Under the pieces are notes generated by a model. That model worked only from the letters and a program-made list of their open reading frames with translations. It did not search any database and had not been told where the DNA came from. This document shows positions 24,419-30,640 of a stretch of DNA of 42,428 nt, piece after piece. The translations under genes were made by a program, and so were the position numbers. Within the stretch, counting starts at the first letter, position 1, and each line of letters begins with the position of its first letter. Where the stretch lies: assembly GCA_026396575.1 (NCBI GenBank), contig JAPLWM010000012.1:1-42428 (forward strand), in the 5' to 3' direction. This DNA is from Candidatus Komeilibacteria bacterium (GTDB lineage Bacteria; Patescibacteriota; Patescibacteriia; UBA1558; UBA10009).

Positions 24419-24467
24419 GGGTTCATAGCTCAGATGGTTATCCGCCTTCGCGTTCCGCTTCGGCGGA
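24419..24467 (+). pseudogene. tRNA 5'-half remnant with REP-like palindrome in the D-loop
   Basis: GGGTTCA-TAGCTCAGATGGTTA (24419-24440) matches a tRNA 5' end up to the D-loop. It is broken exactly after GGTTA by a 27-bp palindrome, TCCGCC...GGCGGA (24441-24467). A short GAGCG, as expected after the D-loop, appears 5 bp beyond the palindrome, and then tRNA similarity ends. Confidence 0.65.
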
Positions 24468-24487
24468 CATGGAGCGTATACAATCCA

Positions 24488-24564
24488 GGACGCTTAGCTC
24501 AGTTGGTTAGAGCGCAACATTGACATTGTTGAGGTCAGAGGTTCAATTCCTCTAGCGTCCACCA
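24488..24564 (+). tRNA. tRNA-Val (anticodon GAC)
   Basis: Complete cloverleaf: acceptor GGACGCT/AGCGTCC, D-arm GCTCAGTTGGTTAGAGC, anticodon stem CAACA/TGTTG with loop TTGACAT (anticodon GAC), T-arm AGAGG-TTCAATT-CCTCT and encoded ACCA. Confidence 0.92.
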
Positions 24565-24571
24565 AGAAAAA

Positions 24572-24650
24572 TAGAGCGCGAAGCCTGTCCCGAGCGTAGC
24601 GAGGGATTGACATCGTAGAGGTCAGAGGTTTAATTCCTCTCGGACCCACT
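24572..24650 (+). pseudogene. Broken duplicate of tRNA-Val(GAC)
   Basis: TAGAGCGC (end of D-arm) is followed by an inserted TCCC...GGGA palindrome (24588-24606) and then by a near-copy of the 3' part of the adjacent tRNA-Val: loop TTGACAT, the shared GAGGTCAGAGG and TTAATTCCTCT, and a decayed acceptor end (CGGACCCACT). No 5' acceptor strand and no CCA. Confidence 0.65.
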
Positions 24651-24673
24651 ATTATTTTTTAACAATCAAAATT

Positions 24674-24916
24674 ATGGGCGAAGGTGAAATGGAGAGAGCG
24701 ACTATTATTAATGGGGGTGAGGAAGCGCCAACCCCGGCTAACAGCCTGGAAAAAATCAATCGGATTTTAATGGCTTTGGAAAAACCCGGCGACCCAAAAA
24801 CCGCCGCGGAATTAGCCGCTGCCGAAGAAGAAATTAATCGGCTGTATAAATTTTTAGAGCCCAGCGACCAGTTAGCTTTGGAAGAAAGGGTGGCCGAGGC
24901 CTTAAAAAGAGAATAA
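24674..24916 (+). CDS. Small acidic helical protein, unknown
   Basis: 80 residues, strongly acidic and Ala/Glu-rich (KTAAELAAAEEEINRLYKFLEPSDQLALEERVAEALKRE), predicted to be mostly helical. No recognisable domain. A TATTAT box lies about 18 bp before the ATG, there is no Shine-Dalgarno, and an intrinsic terminator follows 14 bp after the stop. It lies between the broken tRNA-Val and the DGR template repeat, transcribed toward the template. Moderate confidence that it is expressed. Confidence 0.55.
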   Translation: MGEGEMERATIINGGEEAPTPANSLEKINRILMALEKPGDPKTAAELAAAEEEINRLYKFLEPSDQLALEERVAEALKRE

Positions 24917-24929
24917 TCTAAAAATCCGC

Positions 24930-24959
24930 AAAAGCACTCTTTTAAAAAGAGTGCTTTTT
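24930..24959. terminator. Intrinsic terminator next to the template repeat
   Basis: AAGCACTCTTTT with AAAAGAGTGCTT and a short loop, T-run on the plus strand and U-run on the minus strand. It ends the small acidic gene and could also end a minus-strand template RNA, since it begins 15 bp past the template's 3' end. Confidence 0.8.
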
Positions 24960-24973
24960 GATTAGAAAAGAAG

Positions 24974-25089
24974 TTCCGGGCGGAGGCAACGCCCAAATTG
25001 CCGTTGCAATTGCCGTCAAGGTTGTTGTTGACGTTCAGGCCGGCATCGTTGAAGTTGCCTACGTTGACGCGGTTGCCGGAAGAATCCAG
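24974..25089 (-). repeat. DGR template repeat (TR)
   Basis: 116 bp, sense on the minus strand. Read as codons it gives SSGNRVNVGNFNDAGLNVNN, then NLDGNCNGNLGVASAR, with AAC/AAT Asn codons at nearly all diversifiable sites. The GC-rich 3' sense end (GGCGTTGCCTCCGCCCGG) is invariant in both variable repeats and should act as the initiation-of-homology site. Compared with VR1 (25556-25674) and VR2 (28115-28218), every substitution lies at a TR sense adenine: 18 in VR1 and 12 in VR2. It is not part of a functional gene, although the sense frame is open. Confidence 0.95.
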
Positions 25090-25323
25090 AAATTTGCCCG
25101 CTCCCGCCACAAAGCACCGGAAGATAAAAGATTTACTCCCCGCTAAAAACAGGGTTATATGCTCAACTTCCTGAATTTTATTCGGAAGCATCCCGCCGAA
25201 AACGGAAACCTTCCTTAAAAGCGGGCAAGAAGTTCAATCCTAATTCTTTATCGCTCTCTATCGCTATCTTAATCAAAAATCAACGATAATTCCTAAAATA
25301 ACGATACTCCGGCGATTTTCCCG

Positions 25324-25408
25324 CCTTGGCTTTCTAATATAAGCCAAGGGTGAAAGAGAGGATGTCTTGCGGGGCCAAACCTTAGCCGGGCCCGCATTAA
25401 CAAGACAT
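25324..25408 (-). other. Two hairpins in the spacer between VP1 and the template repeat
   Basis: CCTTGGCTT (25324-25332) pairs with AAGCCAAGG (25341-25349). ATGTCTTG (25362-25369) pairs with CAAGACAT (25401-25408), enclosing GCGGG/CCCGC. They lie downstream of the VP1 terminator and on the 5' sense side of the template repeat. They may structure the template RNA. I see no confident promoter in 25090-25426 and nothing else to annotate there. Confidence 0.5.
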
Positions 25409-25426
25409 ATTATCTTACCTGATTTA

Positions 25427-25489
25427 AAAGAAAAAGAAAAGCCCCCGCGCGATTTACACCCAATGTTTGAGTATAAAAAACGCGGAGGC
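25427..25489 (-). terminator. Intrinsic terminator of variable protein 1
   Basis: Minus strand: GCCTCCGCG (25481-25489 complement) pairs with CGCGGGGGC (25441-25449 complement), followed by a U-rich tract. The 3'-side sequence is shared with the VP2 terminator. Confidence 0.8.
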
Positions 25490-25560
25490 TTCAAAGCTCA
25501 AAAATCAAGAATTCAAGAGATTCAAAATCTCAAGAATTCAAAGATCTATTTGAACTTCCG
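25475..25560. repeat. Conserved 3' flank of VR1 with recognition hairpin
   Basis: 86 bp nearly identical to 28034-28119 beside VR2 (about eight differences, no gaps). It holds the terminator arm, the invariant hairpin GAGATT-CAA-AATCTC at 25517-25531 and the end of the variable-protein gene. A hairpin just past the variable repeat is known in the Bordetella phage DGR to promote homing. The template repeat lacks this flank. Confidence 0.8.
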
Positions 25561-26340
25561 GGCGGAGGCAACGCCCAAATGGCCGCGGCAAAAGCCGTCA
25601 AGGCCGTGGTGAACGACGCACAGGCCGGCAACGCAGAAGTAGCCTACGTGGACGCGGTAGCCGGAAGAAACCAGCGATAAAGTGTGAACATAGAAATTCG
25701 GCAGGAGATATATTCCTCTTACCGCTCTGTAAACGGTAATTGCCCAAACTGTTTCCGCGGCATTCGGAATATACTCCTGATCGGAAATCAGCTCCTGCTG
25801 TTCGTTCCAGCTCTTGGAAAACGAATTCGGCACTGCCTTTTTGCGGATGGCCAGCCAAGCAACAGCCGCTTTGTCTTCCCTGGAGAACCGCTCTCGGTCG
25901 CCTTCATACCAACCGCCGAATTTGGAGCAGAAAAATCCCCGCTTGAGTTCCCTGATCTCAAGCAAAGAAAGTTCCGTTGGCGGTCCGGCCACAACCATAA
26001 AGCCATTGTCGCGGCACCAGAGCAGCTGCTCTTCCGTTGGCACCGTATCGGCAAACTGGCCGAACTGTTCGCCGGTATACTTAATAGCCCGGGCTTGAGC
26101 GATTTCCTCGGGAGTTATTAAATCCTCTCCCAGAATTGACCGGGCCGAATCGTATCGCTGATCCGGGCCGGCCAGCTCGTTCGCCTTGGCGACCATGGCC
26201 GCAATAAATTCGTTGCCCCGCGCCAAAAGCCTTTGAGCGCGCGAGCGATCCAGGCGCAAAGCCTCAATGACTCTGTTCATGGCGTCTTTGGCCAGTTTGA
26301 CCAATTGCCTGATCTGGTCGGATGTAATCGACGCTGTCAT
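25546..26340 (-). CDS. DGR variable protein 1 (target protein)
   Basis: 264 residues. The N-terminal helical region (about 1-75) differs from that of variable protein 2. From about residue 130 the two are homologous: F/LFCSK..WY.G, AVPNSFSKSWNEQQELIS, a hydrophobic AITVYRAV segment, and the C-terminal diversified segment (about 223-262) ending GVASARKFK. The ending is the likely ligand-binding face of a C-type-lectin-like fold, which is inference from DGR targets in general. VR1 has one extra codon relative to the template. The frame extends to a GTG at 26349; the ATG at 26340, 8 bp after AAAGGG, is preferred. No signal peptide or anchor. Confidence 0.9.
   Translation of the reverse strand: MTASITSDQIRQLVKLAKDAMNRVIEALRLDRSRAQRLLARGNEFIAAMVAKANELAGPDQRYDSARSILGEDLITPEEIAQARAIKYTGEQFGQFADTVPTEEQLLWCRDNGFMVVAGPPTELSLLEIRELKRGFFCSKFGGWYEGDRERFSREDKAAVAWLAIRKKAVPNSFSKSWNEQQELISDQEYIPNAAETVWAITVYRAVRGIYLLPNFYVHTLSLVSSGYRVHVGYFCVAGLCVVHHGLDGFCRGHLGVASARKFK
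25556..25674 (-). repeat. DGR variable repeat 1 (VR1)
   Basis: 119 bp at the 3' end of variable protein 1, aligned to the template with 18 substitutions, all at template sense A, and one 3-bp insertion. Template Asn/Asp codons become Tyr, His, Tyr, Cys, Val, Cys, (extra Val), His, His, Gly, Phe, Arg, His in order. The GVASAR-coding end is unchanged. Confidence 0.95.
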
Positions 26341-26482
26341 CGTTATCACCCTTTCATGAAAGGTACAAATGCCCGATTTAACCTGTCCGGACTGCAGGCG
26401 GCTGATTCAAGAATCAGACCAAAATTTTACCTAAAATGCCCTATTTATAAGCAAAATTCCAATTTGATTCCACGAATATAAT

Positions 26483-26511
26483 ACAATACCATATTTTAAT
26501 AACTATGTCAA
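26483..26511 (-). promoter_or_regulatory. Promoter of variable protein 1
   Basis: Minus strand: TTGACA (26506-26511), 17-bp spacer, TATTGT (26483-26488). It lies between the avd stop codon and the VP1 start, giving a leader of about 135 nt. Confidence 0.75.
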
Positions 26512-26534
26512 CATTTTTTAACAAAAATTCAACC

Positions 26535-26885
26535 CTATGCCTGCTTTAAAGATTTTAGCCAGCCGCCCAGCATTCTGCCGATTTCATTGATGATTGTCTG
26601 TAAATTTACATACTTCTTCATGTCTATAGCCTGAACTTCCTTAGCCAACCTTAAAATAACCCTAAGCAGGTTTAATTTTACGCTCACTTGATTGAGTATC
26701 GGCAGTTTTTCTCCTTTAACCGAACAGCTCGCCGATAAAATATTTTCCAAAATCTCCAAAACCAAACTTTCCGCCCTTTGCCAGATAACATAACGGTCTT
26801 GCCTTTTTATGGAATTTCTGTAAAGATAACAAACTTTATACAAATCATAGGCTTGCCGGCAAATGGGTACTTCCAACTCTTCCAT
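26535..26885 (-). CDS. avd: DGR accessory variability determinant (Avd), four-helix bundle
   Basis: 116 residues, all helical: four amphipathic helices (about 8-22, 28-55, 62-85 and 90-113). It shows the family's typical features YDLYKVCYLYRNS, R-x-E-S-L-V-L-E-I-L, VKLNLLRVILRLAKE and the EIGRMLGGWLKS end. Avd proteins form basic pentameric barrels that bind the reverse transcriptase and template RNA and are required for mutagenic retrohoming. Unusually, it diverges from the RT: the two start codons are only 7 bp apart on opposite strands. Usually avd is co-oriented with the RT. Confidence 0.88.
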   Translation of the reverse strand: MEELEVPICRQAYDLYKVCYLYRNSIKRQDRYVIWQRAESLVLEILENILSASCSVKGEKLPILNQVSVKLNLLRVILRLAKEVQAIDMKKYVNLQTIINEIGRMLGGWLKSLKQA

Positions 26886-26892
26886 ATTAATT

Positions 26893-27942
26893 ATGAAAAT
26901 TTATAAAAATATTTTTAACGAGATAATTTCCTTGGAAAATCTATTTTCCGCCTGGGATAGTTTTAAAAAGGGCAAATCAAGCAAACCAGGTATTATAAGA
27001 TTCGGCCATGATATTGAAAAAAATATTTTCAGCTTGCATAATGATTTAAAGCAAGGCAAATACGATCATGGGCCGTACACTGCTTTTAACATTTCCGACC
27101 CTAAGCCCAGAAACATCCATAAAGCGACTATCCGCGATCGCGTTTTCCATCATGCCGTTTTTAATGTTCTTAACCCTGTTTTTGAAAAAACTTTCATTAG
27201 CAATTCTTTTTCCTGCCGAATAAACAAAGGCGCACATAAAGGATTCGGCGCTCTGGAAAAAATGATCGGGCAAGAAAGCCGGAATTACCGCCAGCCGTGC
27301 TTTATCCTGAAATGCGATATTAGAAAATTTTTCGCCACGGTTAATCATGATATCTTATTTAAGATAATAAGCCGGAAAATAAAAGATAACAATGCGCTTA
27401 AGCTGATTGAAATAATTATCAATAGTTTTTCTTCAGCCGAATCCGACCGTTTTAACCGTAAAGGCTTGCCTTTGGGAAACCTAACCTCCCAGCTTTTTGC
27501 CAATATTTACCTTAATGAGCTGGACAGATTCGTAAAAAATGGGCTGAAAATAAGGCGCTACGCCCGCTATACCGATGATTTCGTGATTATCAGCCGTGAT
27601 AAAAATTACCTGCTTGCGGTGATGGCGAAGATTAAAAATTATCTGCTGGCAAAACTTAAGCTTGAGCTTCATCCGAATAAAATTTCCATCCGCAAATATT
27701 GCCAAGGCATTGATTTTTTAGGCTACATTGCCTTGCCGCATTATTGCCTGCTTAGGACCAAGACTAAAAAACGTATTTTTAAAAACCTCAAACAGCGGAT
27801 AATGGAATATAAGCAGGAAAAAATCAGTAAAAAATCAGTTGAACAAACATTGCAATCCTATTTAGGCGTGCTTTCCCATGCCAGCGCCTACCGTTTGCGG
27901 CAAAAATTAATAAATCAATTCTGGTTTTGGCTGAATGAATAA
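26893..27942 (+). CDS. DGR reverse transcriptase
   Basis: 349 residues from the ATG at 26893. The frame is open to 26863, but that part overlaps the divergent avd start. RT motifs in order: NIHKATIRDRVFHHAV (motif 1-2), FILKCDIRKFFATVNHDIL (motif 3 with catalytic Asp), KGLPLGNLTSQLFANIYLNELDRFVK (motif 4, with the DGR-type GNLTSQ in place of the QG/SP form of group II introns and retrons), RRYARYTDDFVIIS (motif 5, YTDD) and GIDFLGY (motif 7). It copies the template RNA with errors at adenines. No maturase or endonuclease domain. It is AT-richer than the variable-protein genes. Confidence 0.95.
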   Translation: MKIYKNIFNEIISLENLFSAWDSFKKGKSSKPGIIRFGHDIEKNIFSLHNDLKQGKYDHGPYTAFNISDPKPRNIHKATIRDRVFHHAVFNVLNPVFEKTFISNSFSCRINKGAHKGFGALEKMIGQESRNYRQPCFILKCDIRKFFATVNHDILFKIISRKIKDNNALKLIEIIINSFSSAESDRFNRKGLPLGNLTSQLFANIYLNELDRFVKNGLKIRRYARYTDDFVIISRDKNYLLAVMAKIKNYLLAKLKLELHPNKISIRKYCQGIDFLGYIALPHYCLLRTKTKKRIFKNLKQRIMEYKQEKISKKSVEQTLQSYLGVLSHASAYRLRQKLINQFWFWLNE

Positions 27943-27996
27943 GTAAACATTCTAAGTTATCACTAAATATAAACTAAAGCAAGGGTATTTATCCAC

Positions 27997-28049
27997 AAAA
28001 AAAAGCCTCCACATTAATCCCGCCTGTTGGCAGAAAAAACGCGGAGGCT
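27997..28049 (-). terminator. Intrinsic terminator of variable protein 2
   Basis: Minus strand: AGCCTCC (28043-28049 complement) pairs with GGAGGCT (28004-28010 complement), then eight U. Its arm shares sequence with the VP1 terminator. It lies between the RT stop codon and VP2. Confidence 0.8.
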
Positions 28050-28119
28050 TCAAAGCTCAAAGATTGAGGATTTAAGAGATTCAAAATCTCAAGAATTCAA
28101 AAATCTATTTGAACTTCCG
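28034..28119. repeat. Conserved 3' flank of VR2 with recognition hairpin
   Basis: The second copy of the 86-bp segment at 25475-25560, same orientation, 2,559 bp away. The hairpin GAGATT-CAA-AATCTC is at 28076-28090, 15 bp beyond the VP2 stop codon, the same distance as in VP1. Confidence 0.8.
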
Positions 28120-28911
28120 GGCGGAGGCAACGCCCAAAATGCCGTAGCAATTGCCGTCAAGGTAGTAGTAGACGAGCAGGCCGGCAGCGTAGAAGTGGCC
28201 TACGATGACGCGGTAGCCAGCGACCAGATCCGAGCAACGAATGTAAACATTCTTAAAAAGACGTTCGCCCGTTGCCAGATAATGGCCGATAATGGCGTAA
28301 ACCATAACCCGAGCCGCTGGGACTTCCTCCTCCGGAGCAAGCAGAGCCTGCTGTTCATCCCAGGTTTTACTTGCGGAATTTGGCACCGGCCCTTTGCGAA
28401 CCAGCTGCCAAAACGCTTCTCCCTGATCCTTGGCAAACTTCTTGCCGTTGTACCAGGCATCTTTGTGGCTGCAGAAAAGCTTGTGCTCCACTTTACCGCG
28501 GATGCCGACGATAGACAGCGGAAAGACTGCCACAAGCAGATGCGTGTTCTGGCAAGCCTCCAGCACCGCAGCGGAAAAAGGAATATTGGCCAAGCTGGCA
28601 AGCTGCTGTTCCGAGGGGTTAACCCCGAAATGCTTAACTGCCTCCTCAATGCCGAAAAAGTTAGCGCCCATAATTTCGCGAGCGCGAACTTGCGCGGAAG
28701 ACGATTCTAAACCGCCGCCTAAAACAAGCTTGACCATTTCTTTGGCCAGTCTGTTGTTTGGCGCATCCACGACTTTTTGAGCCAGGCCTTCATTAAAGCC
28801 GGCCTGCTCAAGCCGGAGCAGAAATTCATGCTCCTTGTGGACTGACAATGAACGAAATCCCATAGCCCAGTCGGCTATGGCTAAAAGGATTCGGCTCACG
28901 ATGGTTCGCAT
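28105..28911 (-). CDS. DGR variable protein 2 (target protein)
   Basis: 268 residues. The N-terminal region (about 1-130) is helical (LLRLEQAGFNEGLAQKVVD, LAKEMVKLVLGGG, AREIMGANFFGIEEAVKHFGVNPSEQQLASL). The C-terminal half matches variable protein 1 (LFCSHKDAWYNGKKF, VPNSASKTWDEQQALL, VYAIIGHYLATGERLF, VYIRCSDLVAGYRV). Diversified residues are at about 232-266. No signal peptide or membrane helix, so it may act inside the cell. The consensus promoter and perfect AAAGGAGGTG Shine-Dalgarno suggest strong expression. It diverges from rluD. Confidence 0.92.
   Translation of the reverse strand: MRTIVSRILLAIADWAMGFRSLSVHKEHEFLLRLEQAGFNEGLAQKVVDAPNNRLAKEMVKLVLGGGLESSSAQVRAREIMGANFFGIEEAVKHFGVNPSEQQLASLANIPFSAAVLEACQNTHLLVAVFPLSIVGIRGKVEHKLFCSHKDAWYNGKKFAKDQGEAFWQLVRKGPVPNSASKTWDEQQALLAPEEEVPAARVMVYAIIGHYLATGERLFKNVYIRCSDLVAGYRVIVGHFYAAGLLVYYYLDGNCYGILGVASARKFK
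28115..28218 (-). repeat. DGR variable repeat 2 (VR2)
   Basis: 104 bp aligning without gaps to template positions 24974-25077. Twelve substitutions, all at template sense adenines, in 11 of the 12 Asn/Asp codons: Tyr, Ile, His, Tyr, Ala, Leu, Tyr, Tyr, Tyr, (Asn kept), Tyr, Ile. On the 5' sense side the homology ends about 12 bp earlier than in VR1. Confidence 0.96.
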
Positions 28912-28994
28912 CGCACACCTCCTTTAAAGGGCTGTTCTGGACTTTGCTCGCCAGAAATGAGCATTAACTGCTGAATTTTCAGCGTTAATATTAA

Positions 28995-29023
28995 ATTATA
29001 CGCATATTTTATAAATTTGTCAA
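28995..29023 (-). promoter_or_regulatory. Full-consensus promoter of variable protein 2
   Basis: Minus strand: TTGACA (29018-29023), 17-bp spacer, TATAAT (28995-29000): both hexamers and the spacing are consensus. Downstream, AAAGGAGGTG ends 4 bp before the ATG at 28911. Confidence 0.92.
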
Positions 29024-29061
29024 GGGTTTTTATTTTGCCTGAATTATGCTACTTTTACTGC

Positions 29062-29976
29062 ATGTCAAAACTGGTTTACAATCAAGAAGCCAAAGAACGG
29101 CTGGATAAGTTTTTAACCGCCCAGCTGCCGGAGCTTTCCCGCGCCAAAATCCAAAAGCTGATTAAAATCGGCGAAATCGAGGTTAACGGCAAAAAAGCCA
29201 TCCCCCATCAGCCGTTAAAAACCGGCGATGTTATTGCCCTTAAAATAATCAAGGCCAAGGCGGTTAAAGCGGTAAAAATCAGCAAAGAACTGGAACCCAA
29301 AATTATCGCCGAAGAAAAGGATTATTTGATTATTAATAAGCCGTCGGGCTTAATTGTGCATCATGCGGATAACGATAAAAATAATTTCGCCTTAAGCGAC
29401 TGGCTGGTAAAAAAATATCCCTCGCTTAAAAAAGTAGGCGAAGACCCGATTCGGCCGGGCATTGTCCACCGTTTGGATAAAGAGGCCTCCGGCTTGATGG
29501 TCATTCCTAAAAACCAGAAAATGTTCCAGCATTTAAAAAGCCAGTTCCAAAACCATCTGGTTAAAAAAGAATATTTGGCCCTGGCCTACGGTAAAATTAT
29601 CAATGACGAAGGCCTGATTGATTTTCCCTTGAGCCGTTCCAAAATCAGCGGCAAAATGGCGGCCCAGCCCCAAGGTTCGGCCGGCCGCAGCGCTATTACC
29701 AATTTTGTTGTTTTAAAAAGATTTTCTAGATATACTTATCTTAAGGTAATTATTAAAACCGGCCGCAGCCATCAGATCAGGGCGCACCTTAAAGCCTATG
29801 GCTATCCCTTGGTGGGCGACAAGCTTTATGAAAATAAAAAAATAAAACCGGCCGAGCTTAAACGATTATTTTTGCACGCCGCCACTCTGGGCTTTAACGA
29901 TCTGCAAAACAAATGGCGGGAATTTAACATTAATTTACCTAAAGAACTGAAAAATTTCTTAAACATATTAAAATAA
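29062..29976 (+). CDS. rluD: RluA/RluD-family pseudouridine synthase
   Basis: 305 residues. N-terminal S4 RNA-binding domain (about 8-65, ERLDKFLTAQLPELSRAKIQKLI) and a pseudouridine synthase domain with RPGIVHRLDKEASGLMVI (catalytic Asp in HRLD), KKEYLALAYG and TGRSHQIRAHLKAYGYPLVGD. It converts uridines in 23S rRNA (or tRNA). The frame extends to a TTG at 29017, but the ATG at 29062 gives the normal N-terminus. A TATGCT box ends 11 bp before it, suggesting a very short leader. It is 4 bp from gmk. The exact target (RluA, C or D type) cannot be decided. Confidence 0.92.
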   Translation: MSKLVYNQEAKERLDKFLTAQLPELSRAKIQKLIKIGEIEVNGKKAIPHQPLKTGDVIALKIIKAKAVKAVKISKELEPKIIAEEKDYLIINKPSGLIVHHADNDKNNFALSDWLVKKYPSLKKVGEDPIRPGIVHRLDKEASGLMVIPKNQKMFQHLKSQFQNHLVKKEYLALAYGKIINDEGLIDFPLSRSKISGKMAAQPQGSAGRSAITNFVVLKRFSRYTYLKVIIKTGRSHQIRAHLKAYGYPLVGDKLYENKKIKPAELKRLFLHAATLGFNDLQNKWREFNINLPKELKNFLNILK

Positions 29977-29980
29977 GCAA

Positions 29981-30562
29981 ATGAAAAATATTTTAATCAT
30001 TTCCGGGCCGACCGGTTCCGGCGAAAGCACGGTCACGGATTTGCTGAGGCAAAAATATCCGATTTTTAAAAGATTGGTTACCGCCACTTCCCGCCGGCCC
30101 CGCTTGCATGAAAAAAACGGCCGCGATTATTTTTTCTTTACCAAAAAACAATTTAAACAAAACATTGCCAACGGCCAGATTTTGGAATTTACCTATATTA
30201 AAAACCGCAACACTTATTACGGCACTTATCTGCCGGATTTGAAAAAAAAACTGAAAGCCGGCTATAATGTTATCGCCAACACCGATTACATCGGCACCGA
30301 ATTCTATAAAAAAAACTATGGCGCTATCGGCATTTTTATCAAGCCCGAATCCCTGGCAGCGATTAAAAAAAGGTTGCTGGCCCGGCAGCCGAACCTGGCC
30401 GCAGACGAACTGAAAAAACGCTTGGCCAACGCCCAGGCGGAAATAAAAAGAGAGGAAAAATATTATTCTTATACGGTTTTTAACAGGCAAAACCGCCTAC
30501 CCGAAACCATTGGCGCCATTACCAAAATCCTAAAAAAAGAGGGCTATCGCCTAAAAAAATAA
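29981..30562 (+). CDS. gmk: Guanylate kinase-like protein with P-loop Lys replaced by Glu
   Basis: 193 residues. Guanylate kinase fold: P-loop region SGPTGSGEST (8-17), GMP-binding TATSRRPRLHEKNGRDYFFF (near 34-54), FTYIKNRNTYYGT and the lid and C-terminal ANAQAEIKREEKYYSYTVFN block. The reaction would be ATP + GMP to ADP + GDP. The P-loop Lys, needed for phosphate binding, is Glu15 (codon GAA at 30023; AAA would restore Lys). All other motifs look normal. It is either functionally altered, a paralogue, or a single-base change. Co-transcribed with rluD. Confidence 0.85.
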   Translation: MKNILIISGPTGSGESTVTDLLRQKYPIFKRLVTATSRRPRLHEKNGRDYFFFTKKQFKQNIANGQILEFTYIKNRNTYYGTYLPDLKKKLKAGYNVIANTDYIGTEFYKKNYGAIGIFIKPESLAAIKKRLLARQPNLAADELKKRLANAQAEIKREEKYYSYTVFNRQNRLPETIGAITKILKKEGYRLKK

Positions 30563-30577
30563 TGAAAAAATAAGGGG

Positions 30578-30606
30578 TTGACAAAATTACCCCTTTCCGT
30601 TATTAT
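30578..30606 (+). promoter_or_regulatory. Promoter of rplS
   Basis: TTGACA (30578-30583), 17-bp spacer, TATTAT (30601-30606). Leader about 28 nt. Confidence 0.85.
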
Positions 30607-30640
30607 TAGCCCTAGTTTTTATTAAAATTAAAAGATAAAT

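Noticed and set aside
24223..24426. Short minus-strand frame across the tRNA-Ile gene
   Set aside because: It covers a complete tRNA and repeat palindromes; no coding evidence.
24652..25191. A 179-residue minus-strand frame that includes the template repeat
   Set aside because: It runs through a terminator and across the small acidic gene, has no ribosome site, and its only recognisable part is the template. I treat it as a non-coding template, perhaps with a fragment of a former target.
26893..27942. Retron or group II intron as the source of the reverse transcriptase
   Set aside because: GNLTSQ in motif 4, an adjacent Avd, and template and variable repeats identify a DGR. No maturase or endonuclease domain and no retron msr/msd structure was seen.
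27989..27997. Isolated DnaA-box match TTATCCACA
   Set aside because: A single 9-bp match next to an A-run in a terminator; expected by chance. The same holds for TGTGGATAA at 39859-39867.
28027..28710. A 227-residue plus-strand frame across variable protein 2
   Set aside because: It is the complement of VP2 and VR2. The minus strand has the promoter, Shine-Dalgarno, homology to VP1 and adenine-specific changes that make sense only in that orientation.
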